DNA of 64,000 bases from positions 3,658,001-3,722,000 of the forward strand of contig NC_134961.1 of the NCBI RefSeq assembly GCF_965638725.1, in the 5' to 3' direction. A model generated the notes under the pieces. It saw only the letters and a program-made list of their open reading frames with translations. It did no database searches and was not told where the DNA came from. The translations under genes and the position numbers were made by a program. Below, piece after piece: positions 25,424 through 37,932 of the stretch; the stretch's first letter is position 1, and every line of letters begins with the position of its first letter. Source of the stretch: Aptenodytes patagonicus. Its lineage: Eukaryota > Chordata > Aves > Sphenisciformes > Spheniscidae.

Positions 25424-26100
25424 GTGACCGGCTACAGGGCAGAGAGGGGGGATTGAAAAATAGGGAAAGGGAGCCATGGGGAGAGAGGAAGAGGGGAAAA
25501 AAAATAGCAACGAGCTATAGGCCAGAGAGGAGGAAGGGACAGGGAACCAGACAGAGAGATGGAGAAAAACAAAGAATAGTGATAGGCCACAAGGCAGAGA
25601 GGAAGGAATTAAAGAAGGGAACAGTGAGGTGGACAGAGATAAACTGAGAAATACCAAAAAACCTCCATGAGCTGAAGGGGAGGGACAGAGGAATTAAAGA
25701 ATAGGGACAGGGAGAGAACAATAAAGACAAAAATGGGCTATGGGACAGAGGGAAAAAATTAAAACATAGGGACCGGGACCTGGAATGGAGAATCTAAGAA
25801 AGACAACATATATCTAGAATACAGGGCAGAGAAAGAGGGATTTAAAAATAGGGACATGGAGCCAGAGGCTGGGGGGGGAATTGTGAAGGGCTAAAGGGCA
25901 GGCAGGGAGGAATTAAAAAAAATTGGGATAGGAAGACAGACAGATAGATGGAGAAAGACAAAAATAGTGATGGGCTGCAGGACAGAGAATGACAAAAAAA
26001 AAAGAGGGACAGGGAACAGGACAGAAGTGCAGAGAGAAAAAGGAAACTGAGAGGTAGAACAACAGAGAAAGAGGGGGACTTGCAGAATGAGAGAGGGAGA
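25424..26100. repeat. ~86-bp purine-rich minisatellite (intron 3 of copy C, right part)
   Basis: Continuation of the array beyond the LTR, with GGCCACAAGGCAGAGAGGAA, GAATTAAAGAA and TAGGGACAGGGAG landmarks. Confidence 0.8.
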
Positions 26101-27453
26101 GGTGCAGGGAAACAAAAAAATTACAGCAGTGAAAGAGAAGAGGGGGCAGAGAGTCACCGGGATGCAGAAGGGGGACGACACGGCTCCAAGGGTCCAGGAT
26201 TCTCCACAGCTCCTACTCTTGGAGCTGCAGGAAGAATTTGACAGTTTGGTCATGTCTTCCTCTCCCTCCCCCTCTCTTCCTCCTCTGTAGCTCCAGTCAC
26301 TTGCCTGTCATCCACCTAAGAGAATAGATTGCTGTCTTACAATATGAGGCTTCCCAGATATGCAGCCTCACATGTGCACACACTACATGGCCGTACTGTG
26401 CTTTTGGTTATGCATACAGACCCTGCCGTGCACATTGGTGATTGGATCTGCTGAGGACTACACTAAAAGGGATCCTTCCTCACCTGGAGAGAGGCAGGCT
26501 GTCTCCTATCTGCAGGAGGAGGCAGCTGCCAGCTGGATCCTTCTTATTTTATGCTTTACCTTTTTCTGGCCTCTCCAGCTTCAGCCACAGCAGTTCCTGT
26601 CCACAGCCAGTAAGTGCTCCGCCTGTCCCTTTTCGCCCATGCCGCTAAGAGAATGAGGCCAAAAGCAACACACACAAACCTGAGCCGGCTGCAGTCAACA
26701 GCATCCCCAGAGAGGAACTGACAACTGAGTCCTCAGTACTACCTCTGGGAGAGGAAAAAAAACAAGCAACTGTTAGCAGAGTGATGACTGTAGCTATCCT
26801 CAGGCAGGAACCCCTCCTTCTGCAGGAGCTGCTGGAGATGCCGCTCTTTCCCCAAACTGATGCTAATGGCACCTGCATTTATAGAGAATAAAGCATATTC
26901 AAGGGCCAGCTTGCTGCTGTGAGGACAGGGTTTGGGGGCAGTCTGTGGCTATAGGACAGGCTTCAGGGGAGGTGCTGGAGCTGGGGGCAGCTGCATGGAG
27001 TGAGTAGGGCTGGAGGAGCTTTGTTGAGTTGGGGAGGCACCCAGCGCCTTTCCAGGGGGTGGGAAGGCCTCCAGGTACCCAGGGTTGGGGTGGGCAGCCA
27101 TCTCCTGCCCCTCTTCCTCCTTCCTCTCCACCAGCTCTCAGAAAATCCCTGGGAGCTGCCCTGATGGGGCCTGACTGCAACTGACCATGAACCTCTCAGC
27201 TGGAAACATCCTTGCAGCTCGTCAGCATTCTCAGACAGGCATGGCCCAGCAGCACCACCTCCTGGGGCTGCAGCCCTTTTACACAGAGGGGCCATCATCA
27301 TCAGCCTCACTGGCCCCACCTGGGGCTCCTCCAGCTGCAGCCATGGCCCCTTACACCCAATATGTAACCTGCTCCGCTGGACTCTCTGACAGCCTCTCAC
27401 CAAGTACAAAGGACTACAAACGCAGCCATGAGTGCAAAGGAGACAGCAAGTGT

Positions 27454-27459
27454 TTTATT
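27454..27459 (-). terminator. Poly(A) signal of gene A overlapping its stop codon
   Basis: AATAAA on the minus strand. The predicted TAA stop (27455-27457) lies within the signal itself (GAATAAAAC). A GCGTTTGTAG GU-rich segment follows about 30 nt downstream, as expected for a cleavage downstream element. Confidence 0.6.
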
Positions 27460-30400
27460 CATTAATGTATAATGTATAATTCCTAGGAGTGAGTCTGCTC
27501 CAGAGCTCAGTGCCTGTACACTCACCCTTCCCCTGGGACAACTCGGCTGTCGTTACTGGAGCAGCAAATACAGAGAACAAAAATACAGCAATGGGGAGCA
27601 GGACAGAGGAACAGAAAGAGAAAAATAAAATGAGGGAGAAGGACTGAGGAGCAGAGAAAGAAAGGTACAGGGAAAAGGACAGTGAGATGGAGAAATCAAT
27701 AAAAAAAGAGATGAGGAGCCCTGCAGTGACATGGCGGAAGAAAAACAGGATCAGGGAGCAGGACAGAGGGAAAGAGAGAGAAAATGATGGGCAGGGAGCA
27801 GAACAGATGGATAGGGAGAGAAATTGAATGAGAAGAATAAGGAGGGAGGGAGAGAAAAAGATAGGGAACAAGCCAGAGGAACTGAGGGAAAAGAAGAGGG
27901 AGACAGATCAGGATAAAGAGACGGAGAAAGAAAAAACAGTGACGGACTGCAGGATGAGAAAAAGGGCCAGGGAGCAGGACAGAGGGGAATAACGGGGCAG
28001 TGAACTGGGCAGGGGGATATAGCGAGACAGGCAGTGGTACGGAGATATACAGACAAAAATGTTAGAGGGAGAATGGAGGACAGAATAAAAGAAAAGGGAC
28101 AGGGAGCGGAGCAGAGATGGAGAAAGAAACATTCGAGGCAGAGAAAGAGGGACAGGTAAGACAACAGATAACGGGAGAAAGAAAGGAAAGGGAACAGCAC
28201 AGAAGGTCAGAGACAAAAAGAGAGGGATGGCAGAAAGAGAAAAAGAAGACAAGGGAAAAGGACTGAGGAGCAGAGAGAAAAAGGTACAGGGAAAAGGGCA
28301 GAGATGGAGAAAACAAAGAAAGACTGGAGGCAGAACAAAGAGAAAGACTGACAAGGACAGGGAGCAGGACAAAGGGACGGAGGAGGGAAAAAATAGTGAC
28401 AGGCAGCGAATAGGACAGAGGAAGAGAGAGAGAAAGAGCAAGAAGAGCAAGAGACGGAGAATGACAGAAGGATGTAGAGAAAGACCAGGACACGGAAAAG
28501 GGGGCGGGGAGGGGGACACACACCGGAAGGGTAGAAAGAAAAAAAGGAGAGGGGTGGAGAGCAAGACAGTGTGATAGAGAGAGACGGAGGGAGGGGGGGG
28601 GACGCAAGGATAGAGAAAAACAGACCTACAAGGAAGAGGAAAGAACGACAGAGCGAGAAAGGGGAGGATGGGGAGCAGGAGAGAGAGAGACAGAGAACAA
28701 AAAATGCAATGGGCAGAAGAACAGAAATACAGAGAATTCAAAAAATACTTCTAGGGAGCAGGACAGAGGGATACAGCAAGAGGAAAAAATCAACAGGGAG
28801 AAGGACGGGTAACACACAGAAGGACACACACAGGGAGCGAGAGGGAGGGGACACAGAGCAGGACAGAGGGATGAAGAGAGACAAAAAATAGGGACAGGAC
28901 AAAAAGCAGAGTAACCAAGAGAGGAAAAAAAACAGAAAGGGAACTGGAGAGAGATGAGCAGCAGGACAGAGAGACGGAGAAAGAAAAAACAGCGACAAGG
29001 TCAGGAACAGAGAGAGAGAGAGAGAAAGAGAGAGGCAAAGAGACGGACGGGGACCAGGACAGTGGGATATAAACAGGGAGGGACAGAGAGCGCGGGACAC
29101 AGGATTGCAGAGAGAAAGGTACAGGGAAGTGGAAAGAATGCCAGAGGGAACAAGAGAGGGGTGGGGAGCAGGTGAGAGAGCTGGAGAAAGAAAAAGTCCT
29201 GCTGGGGAGCAGGACAGGAGGATAGAGCCGAAAGAGATGATGCAGACAGCAAAAACAACGACAGGCAACAGGACAGAGGGACTGACAGAGAAGTAAGGGA
29301 CAGGGAGCAGGACAGAGGAGTGGGAGGAAAAAATACTGGTGAACAACAAGACAAAGGGATGCAAAGAAAAAGAAGGAGGGAAAAGGAAGGAGGGAGACAG
29401 AGGGAAAGATGGGGATAGAGCGCGGGACACGAAGAGACCAAAAGCAGGGCAAGGAACAGGACAGAGGGACTGGGGATCGGGGGCAGGGACAGATGCAGAT
29501 TAAAACAAAGAGATGGAGAAGGGGGAAAAAAGAAACCGCTGAGGGGCTGCTGGACAGAGACGAAGGAAGAAAAAGCAGGGCCAGAGTAGGGAAGAGAGAA
29601 AGGAAAAAAGGGACAGCTGGCTGGACAGGGGGATATAACCAGAAACAATGAGACAGGCAGTGGGACAGAGCGATAAAGGCAGAATAACTAGGGAGAGGAA
29701 GGAGGACAGATGGACAGCGAGAGGAAAAAAGGGGCAGGGAACGGGACCGAGAGGTGGAGGAAGCAGCATTAGGGGCAGAGGGATAGAGAGAGGGAAATAC
29801 AGGTTGGAGGAAGGACAGAGGGACAGAGAGAGAAAGAGAGTGACAGACCTTGGACAGAGAGCAGGAGCAAGAAAAAACAGTGACAAGAAGCAGGCCAGAG
29901 GCAGGGGGGCAGGGGGAAGGAAGGACAGGAGGAAGGAGAGAGGGATACAGAAAACAAGTGAGGGACAGGGAGCAAGAAAATGGGATACAGAGAAAAACAG
30001 GGATGGGGAGCAGGACATTGGGATAGAGAGCAAGTGAGAGCAACAGGGAGAATGACAGGGAGATGGAGCCAGAGGAAAAACAGGGACCAAAAGCAGGACA
30101 GAGAAATGGAAAAGGAAAACTAGGGATGGGGAGCAGGACAGAGCAATGGAGAGACAATGAGGGATGCAAGGATAACAACAGAGAGGGAGGGAGGGAGGGA
30201 GGGAGGGAGGGAGGGATGGGGATCTGCATAAAGGTGTATGGAGAAAGAAAGAGAAGAATGGGGAGCAGGGCAGAGAAATGAAGAAAGAAAATACAGTGAT
30301 GAGGAGCAGGACAGAAGACTAGAAAGAGAAAATGATGGGCAGGGAGCAGAACAGATGGATTGGGAGAGAAATTGAATGAGAGGAATAAAGAAGCGGGAGG

Positions 30401-33400
30401 GAGAGAAAAAGATAGGGAACAAGCCAGAGGAACTGAGGGAAAAGAAGAGGGAGACAGATCAGGATAAAGAGACGGAGAAAGAAAAAACAGTGACGGACTG
30501 CAGGATGAGAAAAAGGGCCAGGGAGCAGGACAGAGGGGAATAACGGGGCAGTGAACTGGGCAGGGGGATATAGCGAGACAGGCAGTGGTACGGAGATATA
30601 CAGACAAAAATGTTAGAGGGAGAATGGAGGACAGAATAAAAGAAAAGGGACAGGGAGCGGGGCAGAGATGGAGAAAGAAACATTCGAGGCAGAGAAAGAG
30701 GGACAGGTAAGACAACAGATAACTGGAGAAAGAGAGAGGAAGAGAGAGGAAGAGAGAGGAAGAGAGAGGAAGAGAGAGGAAGAGAGAGGAAGAGAGAGGA
30801 AGAGAGAGGAAGAGAGAGGAAGAGAGAGGAAGAGAGACAGAGGAATGGAGAGACAATGAGGGACACAAGGATAACAACAGAGAGAGGGAGGGAGGGAGGG
30901 AGGGAGGGAGGGATGGATGGGGATCTGCATAAAGGTGTATGGAGAAAGAAAGAGAAGAATGGGGAGCAGGGCAGAGAAATGAAGAAAGAAAATACAGTGA
31001 TGAGGAGCAGGACAGAAGACTAGAAAGAGAAAAATAAGACAAGGGAGAAGACAGAGGAGCAGAGAGAGAAAGAAAGGTCGAAAGAAAAGGTCAGAGAGGT
31101 AGAGAAATCAAGAAAAATAGGGACGAGGAGCCCTGCAGAGAGAGCGAGCAAGAAAACGTCGGGTCGGTGAGAGGGACAGAGGGATAGACAGATTGCGGGG
31201 TCAGGAGAGGAAGAAGAAAGAAGGGTTAAAGACGGTAACAGGGCACAGGACACAGACAGAGAGAGAAAAAGGACAGGGACCAGGACAAAGGGAAAATTGA
31301 GAAATAAAGAAATAAAGACATAAAAATCACAGCAGCGTGGGAAAGAGGGGGGGCCAGGGGAGGGGCAGGGAGGGTCCGGGACGTAGAAGAGGGGCAACAG
31401 GGCCCTGAGGGACCAGGACTCACCGCAGCTCTCACTCTCAGCACCGCTGGGAGTATTTGCCAGTTCGGACGCTTCTTTCTCCTGCTCTGCTCCCTTCCTC
31501 TTCTGTAACTACGGTCACTTGGCTCTCCTCCACCTAAGAGAATACGTGGGTGTCTTACAGCTCTTATGAGACGAAGCTTCCTAGACACGTAGCCTTGTGC
31601 ACTACACGCAGGAGTAGGACAGAGGGAAAGAGAGAGAAAATGATGGGCAGGGAGCAGAACAGATGGATTGGAAGAGAAATTGAATGAGAGGAATAAAGAA
31701 GCGGGAGGGAGAGAAAAAGATAGGGAACAAGCCAGAGGAACTGAGGGAAAAGAAGAGGGAGACAGATCAGGATAAAGAGACGGAGAAAGAAAAAACAGTG
31801 ACGGACTGCAGGATGAGAAAAAGGGCCAGGGAGCAGGACAGAGGGGAATAACGGGGCAGTGAACTGGGCAGGGGGATATAGCGAGACAGGCAGTGGTACA
31901 GAGATATACAGACAAAAATGTTAGAGGGAGAATGGAGGACAGAATAAAAGAAAAGGGACAGGGAGCGGGGCAGAGATGGAGAAAGAAACATTCGAGGCAG
32001 AGAAAGAGGGACAGGTAAGACAACAGATAACTGGAGAAAGAGAGAGGGAGGGAGAGGGAGGGAGAGGGAGGGAGAGGGAGGAGGGAACAGCACAGAAGGT
32101 CACAGACAAAAAGAGAGGGATGGCAGAAAGAGAAAAAGAAGACAAGGGAAAAGGACTGAGGAGCAGAGAGAAAAAGGTACGGGGAAAAGGACAGAGATGG
32201 AGAAAACAAAGACAGGCTAGAGGCAGAACAAAGAGAAAGATTGACAAGGACAGGGAGCAGGACAAAGGGATGGAGGAGGAAAGAAAATAGTGATGGGCAG
32301 CGAATAGGACAGAGGAAGAGAGAGAGAAAGAGCAAGAAGAGCAAGAGAAGGAGAATGACAGAAGGATGTAGAGAGAAAGACCAGGACACGTAAAAGGGGT
32401 GGGGTAGGAGGACACACACCAGAAGGGTAGAAAGAAAAAACGAGAGGGGTGGAGAGCAAGACAGTGTGATAGAGAGAGACGGAGGGAGGGGCGGGGGGGG
32501 GATGCAAGGATACAGAAAAACAGAGGTACAGGGAAGAGGAAAGAACGACAGAGAGAAAGGGGAGGATGGGGAGCAGGAGAGACAGACAGAGAACAAAAAA
32601 TGCGATGGGCGGAAGAACAGAAATACAGAGAATTCAAAAAATACTTCTAGGGAGCAGGACAGAGGGATACAGCAAGAGGAAAAAATCAACAGGGAGAAGG
32701 ACGGGTAACACACAGAAGGACACACACAGGGAGCGAGAGGGAGGGGACACAGAGCAGGACAGAGGGATGAAGAGAGACAAAAAAAAGGGACAGGTAGAAA
32801 AGCAGAGTAATCAAGAGAGGGGAAAAAAAACAGAAAGGGAACTGGAGAGAGATGAGCAGCAGGACAGAGAGATGGAGAAAGAAAAAACAGGGACAAGGAC
32901 AGAGAGATAGAGAGGCAAAGAGAGGGATGGGGACCAGGACAGTGGGATATAAACAGGGAGGGACAGGGAGCGCGGGACACAAGATTGCAGAGAGAAAGGT
33001 ACAGGGAAGTGGAAAGAATGCCAGAGGGAAAAACAGAGGGGCAGGGAGCAGGTCAGAGAAAGAAAAAGTCCTGCTGGGGAGCAGGACAGGAGGACAGAGC
33101 CGAAAGAGACGATGCAGACAGCAAAAACAACGACAGGCAACAGGACAGAGGGACTGACAGAGAAGTAAGGGACAGGGAGCAGGACAGAGGAATGGGAGGA
33201 AAAAATACTGATGAGCAACAGGACAAAGGGATGCAGAGGAAAAGGAGGAGGGAAAAGGAAAGAGGGAGACAGAGGGAAAGATGGGGATAGAGCGCGGGAC
33301 ACGAAGAGACCAAAAGCAGGGCAAGGAACAGGACAGAGGGACTGGGGATCGGGGGCAGGGACAGATGCAGATTAAAACAAAGAGATGGAGAAGGGGGAAA

Positions 33401-35626
33401 AAAGAAACCGCTGAGGGGCTGCTGGACAGAGACGAAGGAAGAAAAAGCAGGGCCAGAGTAGGGAAGAGAGAAAGGAAAAAAGGGACAGCTGGCTGGACAG
33501 GGGGATATAACCAGAAACAATGAGACAGGCAGTGGGACAGAGCGATAAAGGCAGAATAACCAGGGAGAGGAAGGAGGACAGATGGACAGTGAGAGGAAAA
33601 AAGGGGCAGGGAACGGGACCGAGAGGTGGAGGAAGCAGCATTAGGGGCAGAGGGATAGAGAGAGGGAAATACAGGTTGGAGGAAGGACAGAGGGACAGAG
33701 AGAGAAAGAGAGTGACAGACCTTGGACAGAGAGCAGGAGCAAGAAAAAACAGTGACAAGAAGCAGGCCAGAGGCAGGGGGGCAGGGGGAAGGAAGGACAG
33801 GAGGAAGGAGAGAGGGATACAGAAAACAAGTGAGGGACAGGGAGCAAGAAAATGGGATACAGAGAAAAACAGGGATGGGGAGCAGGACATCAGGATAGAG
33901 AGCAAGCAAGAGCAACAGGGAGAATGACAGGGAGATGGAGCCAGAGGAAAAACAGGGACCAAAAGCAGGACAGAGAAATGGAAAAGGAAAATTAGGGATG
34001 GGGAGCAGGACAGAGGAATGGAGAGACAACGAGGGATGCAAGGATAACGACAGAGAGAGAGGGAGGGAGGGAGGGAGGGAGGGAGGGATGGGGATCTGCA
34101 TAAAGGTGTATGGAGAAAGAAAGAGAAGAATGGGGAGCAGGGCAGAGAAATGAAGAAAGAAAATACAGTGATGAGGAGCAGGACAGAAGACTAGAAAGAG
34201 AAAAATAAGACAAGGGAGAAGACAGAGGAGCAGAGAGAGAAAGAAAGGTCGAAAGAAAAGGTCAGAGAGGTAGAGAAATCAAGAAAAATAGGGACGAGGA
34301 GCCCTGCAGAGAGAGCGAGCAAGAAAACGTCGGGTCGGTGAGAGGGACAGAGGGATAGACAGATTGCGGGGTCAGGAGAGGAAGAAGAAAGAAGGGTTAA
34401 AGACGGTAACAGGGCACAGGACACAGACAGAGAGAGAAAAAGGACAGGGACCAGGACAAAGGGAAAATTGAGAAATGAAGAAATAAAGAAATAAAAATCA
34501 CAGCAGCGTGGGAAAGAGGGGGGGCCAGGGGAGGGGCAGGGAGGGCCCGGGACTCACCGCAGCGCTCGCTCTCGGCGCTGCCAGGAGAATTTGCCAGTTC
34601 GGACGCTTCTTTCTCCTTCCCTCCTCCCTTCCTCTTCTGTAACTCTGGTTGCTTGGCTGTCCTCCACCTAAGAGAATACGTGGGTGTCTTACAGCTCTCA
34701 CAAGATGAGGCTTCCTAGACATGTAGCCTCGCTCGCTCACGCACTACGTGGCCGTACCATGCTGCTGGTGACACATACAGACCCTGCGGTGCATGTGGGC
34801 AGCCTGACCTGCTGCGGACTACAAAGAAGGATCCTTCCTCACCCGGAGAGGCAGGCTGTCTCTTGCCTGCAGCGGGAGGCAGCTGCCACCTGGATGGCCT
34901 TCAGTTTCTTCTTCTTACCTTTCTCTGGCCTCTCCAGCTTCAGCTGCGGCAGCTCCTGTCCACAGCCAGTAAGCGCTCCGCCTGTCCCTTTTCGCCCCCA
35001 CGCCGCGAGGAAAGCGAGGCCGGGCAGACAACCCACGCAAGCCTGAGGCAGGTGCAGTCAACGGCATCCCCAAGGGAGGAATGGAAAACTGCGTCCTCAG
35101 CACGCCTCTGGGAGAGGGAAAGAAGAAGCAGCACCCGTTATTACCGTAGATGGCCCCTGGCCAGACCCCCTCCTTCCGCAGGGGCTTCTGGAGATGCCGC
35201 TCTTTCCTCGCGCTGGTAATGGCACCCGCGTTAAGGGAGAATCACGCACATTCGAGGGCCAGCTTGCGGCCTTCACTACAGGGCTTGGGGGCAGCCTGGG
35301 GCTATGGGACAGGCTTCAGGGGAAGTGCTGGAGCTGGGGGCAGCTACACAGAGCGAGCGGGGCCGGGGGAGGCTCAGAGGGAGCTCTGGTGAGTTGGGCA
35401 GGTGCCCTGCGCCTGGGAGGGTGTCCACCTCCTTCCCCTCTTCCCTTCTGTCAGCTCTCGGGTAAGTCCCTGGGGCTGACCTGACCTGGCTCGTCTGCAG
35501 TGGATCGGGAGCCTGCCGCAGCAGGCGGTTTGAAGCTTCCCGTCCCGCCACCCTCGGGCAGCCATCGGGCAAGAGACATCCGCCGAAGGGGCTCACTCAC
35601 CTCACTGGTTGCCAGCGCGCCGCCAT
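27455..35626 (-). CDS. Gene A: predicted four-exon gene of unknown function (~141 aa)
   Basis: I do not recognise this protein. Predicted coding exons: 35626-35601, 35107-34919, 34667-34558 and 27555-27455. The start AGCATGGCGGCGCG has A at -3 and G at +4. Donors are GTGAGT, GTAAGA and GTGAGT; acceptors CTCTCCCAG, ATTCTCTTAG and TGCTGCTCCAG. Exon lengths give phases 2, 2, 1 that join without a stop. The product begins MAARWQPVR, ends TLYINE, and contains a basic stretch WRTAKQPELQKRKGG that could act as a nuclear signal. No domain, signal peptide or membrane segment is evident. Intron 3 is about 7 kb of purine minisatellite. The start lies at the edge of a repeated NRF1-motif promoter. The exon model is inference from splice signals and comparison with gene B. 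The first two-thirds of exon 2 is read in a different frame from gene B, so a non-coding RNA or pseudogene is possible. Confidence 0.5.
30183..30219. repeat. (GGGA)n simple repeat
   Basis: About nine GGGA units inside the purine array. Sister copies lie at about 30883-30912, 34061-34088 and 42297-42325, each at the matching place of a duplicated block. Confidence 0.9.
30731..30837. repeat. Ten perfect copies of a 10-bp purine repeat
   Basis: AGAGAGAGGA repeated ten times without a change, followed by AGAGAGA. Absent at the equivalent places of the sister blocks, where an (AGAGGGAGGG)-like repeat (about 32041-32080) or (GGGA)n stands instead. Confidence 0.95.
31424..31533 (-). pseudogene. Extra copy of exon 3 inside intron 3 of gene A
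   Basis: A 110-nt exon-like segment with intact CTCTTAG acceptor and GTGAGT donor on the minus strand, closely related to exon 3 of genes A and B. In the phase used by those genes it reads W-R-R-A-K then TGA. It sits at the end of a duplicated array block and was probably carried along by that duplication. It could still be spliced as a poison exon. Confidence 0.7.
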
Positions 35627-36410
35627 GCTGCTGCCAGGCAGTGCGCATGCGCAGGACGCCGACGGCGCGCCGGAGGGATCAGAGCCGGCGTGCGATCGCC
35701 GGGCTGCAGTACCGCATTTCGGCCACCAGGGGCAGCAGGGAAGGCGGCGGCGGCGCTGCTGCGTACCGGGGCAGTGGCGGCGCTGCAGTACCGGGCTGCG
35801 GCCACCAGGCGGCAGCAGCAGGGAGAGCCCGCCGGGCGGCGCGTGCCCGGGGGCGGCACCGGCGCTGCAGTTCCGCGCTTTGTGCACCGAGCGGCCGCCG
35901 ACACTACGCACATGGGGCGGCAGCGGCGTTTCCTTACCGGGAGGCAGCAACGAGTGCGGCGGCATCGCCTCACGAGCACCGCAGCGTCGCATCGCCGTTA
36001 CCGGCGGACGGCAATGTGGAGCGCGGTGGCGCCTCCGCCCATGCGCAGCGCCTACCCGCAGTACCGCTCCTTGGTTGTCGGGCGGCAACAGCGAACGCAG
36101 CGGGGCCGCGCACCACCGCCCATGTGCGGCACCCGTGCTGCAATACCGCATCTTGGTCTCTGGGCGGCAGCAGCGAGAGCGCAGTTTAGCGACCCACCCA
36201 CCACGCGCCACTGCGCATGCGTAGCACCCGGGCTGCACTACCGCGCTTCGGTTGCCCGGCGGCAGCAGCCAGCGCGGCAGCGTGCTCAAGCGCACATGCG
36301 CGGCGCCCGTTCTGCAGTACCGACTTTTGGTCACCAGGTGGCGGCAGCATGCGCGGCGCTCTACCTGCAGTACCACGTTCCTGTCACCGGGAGGGAGCAG
36401 CGAGCAGGGG

Positions 36411-37365
36411 AACGAGTCACTGCGCATGCGCGACACCTGAGCTGCAGTACCGATCCTTGGTCGCTGGGAGGCAGTAGCGAGCCCGGCATGACACCCCCAC
36501 CGCGCATGCGCGCCGTTCCACCTGCAGTACCACGTTCCTGTCACCGGAGGGCAGCAGCGAGCACAGGGGAACGTGCCACTGCGCATGCGCGGCACCTGAG
36601 CTGCAGTACCGATTCCTGGTCGCTGGGAGGCAGTAGCGAGCGCGGCGTGACACCCCCACCGCGCATGCGCGCCGTTCCACCTGCAGTACCACGTTTCTGT
36701 CACCGGAGGGCAGCAGCGAGCACAGGGGAACGTGCCACCGCGCATGCGCGGCACCTGAGCTGCAGTACCGATTTCTGGTCGCTGGGAGGCAGTAGCGAGC
36801 GCGGCGTGACACCCCCACCGCGCATGCGCGCCGTTCCACCTGCAGTACCACGTTCCTGTCACCGGGAGGCAGCAGCGAGCACAGGGGAACGTGCCACCGC
36901 GCATGCGCGGCACCTGAGCTGCAGTACCGATTTCTGGTCGCTGGGAGGCAGTAGCGAGCGCGGCGTGACACCCCCACCGCGCATGCGCGCCGTTCCACCT
37001 GCAGTACCACGTTCCTGTCACCGGGAGGCAGCAGCGAGCAGGGGGAACGAGCCACTGCGCATGCGCAACACCTGAGCTGCAGTACCGACCTTTGGTCGCT
37101 GGGAGGCAGTAGCGAGCGCGGCGTGACACCCCCACCGCGCATGCGCGCCGTTCCACCTGCAGTACCACGTTCCTGTCACCGGAGGGCAGCAGCGAGCACA
37201 GGGGAACGTGCCACTGCGCATGCGCGGCACCTGAGCTGCAGTACCGGTTTCTGGTCGCTGGGAGGCAGTAGCGAGCCCGGCATGACACCCCCACTGCGCA
37301 TGCGCGCCGTTCCACCTGCAGTACCGCATTTTGGCCGCCCGGCGGCAGCAGCGAGCACGAGGGCA
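36411..37365. repeat. 159-bp dimeric higher-order repeat, about six copies
   Basis: Two alternating ~80-bp monomers. One contains GCGCGGCACCTGAGCTGCAG and ACTTCTGGTCGCTGGG-like sequence. The other contains GCGCGCCGTTCCACCTGCAG and CGTTCCTGTCACCGG. The CGCGCATGCG core of the second monomer starts at 36501, 36660, 36819, 36978, 37136 and 37295, a period of 158-159 bp. Copies are nearly identical, so the expansion is recent. Confidence 0.95.
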
Positions 37366-37932
37366 TGCGCCACCTCGCATATACAGCGCTGCACCTGCAG
37401 TGCCGCAAGTTGCTCATCAGGGGGCAGCAGCGAGCACGGGGGTCGCGCGCCATCGGGCACGCACGGTTCTCCATCTGCAGTACCGCATTATTGTCGCCCG
37501 GCGGCAGCAGCGAGCCGGGCGTCGCGGCGCTCGTTCTGCAGTACCGGCTTTGGATCGCCGGGCAGCAGGAGCGAACGCGGTGTAGCACTCAACTCCGCAT
37601 GAGCGGCGCCCCTGCTGCAGTGCTGCGTTTCTGTCGCCGGGCGGCATTGCCAGCGGGGCGGCCTCGCGACAGCGCATTCGCAGCGCTGGAGCTGAAGTAC
37701 CACATTTTGGTCGCTGGGCGGCAGCAGCAAGGGCAGGGGCATGCGCTCGCGAGGCGTGGCCGCACGGCCTGTCGGGGACCGGGCGCAGCGGGAAGGCCGC
37801 AGAAAACCACACGAAACCAGCAACAAAACTACACCTCGTGCCCCGCCGCGGGAGCCGCGGCGGTAGCAAGGGCTACGCCGCGCCGCACGCGCCCGAGAGC
37901 CATGCGACTGCCCGGCAGCCGCGTCCGCAAAA

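Larger units (their letters stand above)
23575..26744 (-). pseudogene. Copy C of the tandem gene family, decayed
   Basis: Minus strand. The exon-2 homologue (26560-26744) keeps its acceptor (CTCTCCCAG) and GTAAAG donor but is 185 nt, against 189 and 192 in genes A and B, so the frame is broken. The exon-3 homologue (about 26204-26315) keeps the CTCTTAG acceptor. Its donor has mutated from GTGAGT to GAGAAT, and there is a TGA at the sixth codon of the expected phase. No exon 1 or CpG promoter precedes it: at about 27180 intron-1-like sequence joins the post-polyA module of gene A directly. Its third intron is the purine array 23.6-26.1 kb, interrupted by an LTR. The terminal region still reads ...GTEPCSQLTARIYYAH before a stop next to AATAAA. 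Confidence 0.7.
27556..34557. repeat. 7-kb purine/pyrimidine minisatellite filling intron 3 of gene A
   Basis: Almost pure purine on the plus strand with little C and T. The basic unit is about 86 bp: TAGGGACAGGGAGCAGGACA, GAGGGATGGAGAAAGAAAAA, ACAGTGACGGGCTACAGGAC, AGAGAGGGAGGAATTAAA. Longer blocks are duplicated with high identity: about 28.8-30.3 kb matches 32.7-34.2 kb (offset about 3.87 kb), and about 31.0-31.3 kb matches 34.2-34.5 kb. Related blocks lie at 41.9-44.1 kb. Long minus-strand frames rich in Ser, Leu, Pro, Phe and Cys result from the lack of stops in CT-rich sequence. Confidence 0.9.

Noticed and set aside
35609-37588. Frames of 488 and 663 residues across the CpG promoter repeat
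   Set aside because: Open because of GC-rich tandem units; both strands and several frames are open over the same units.
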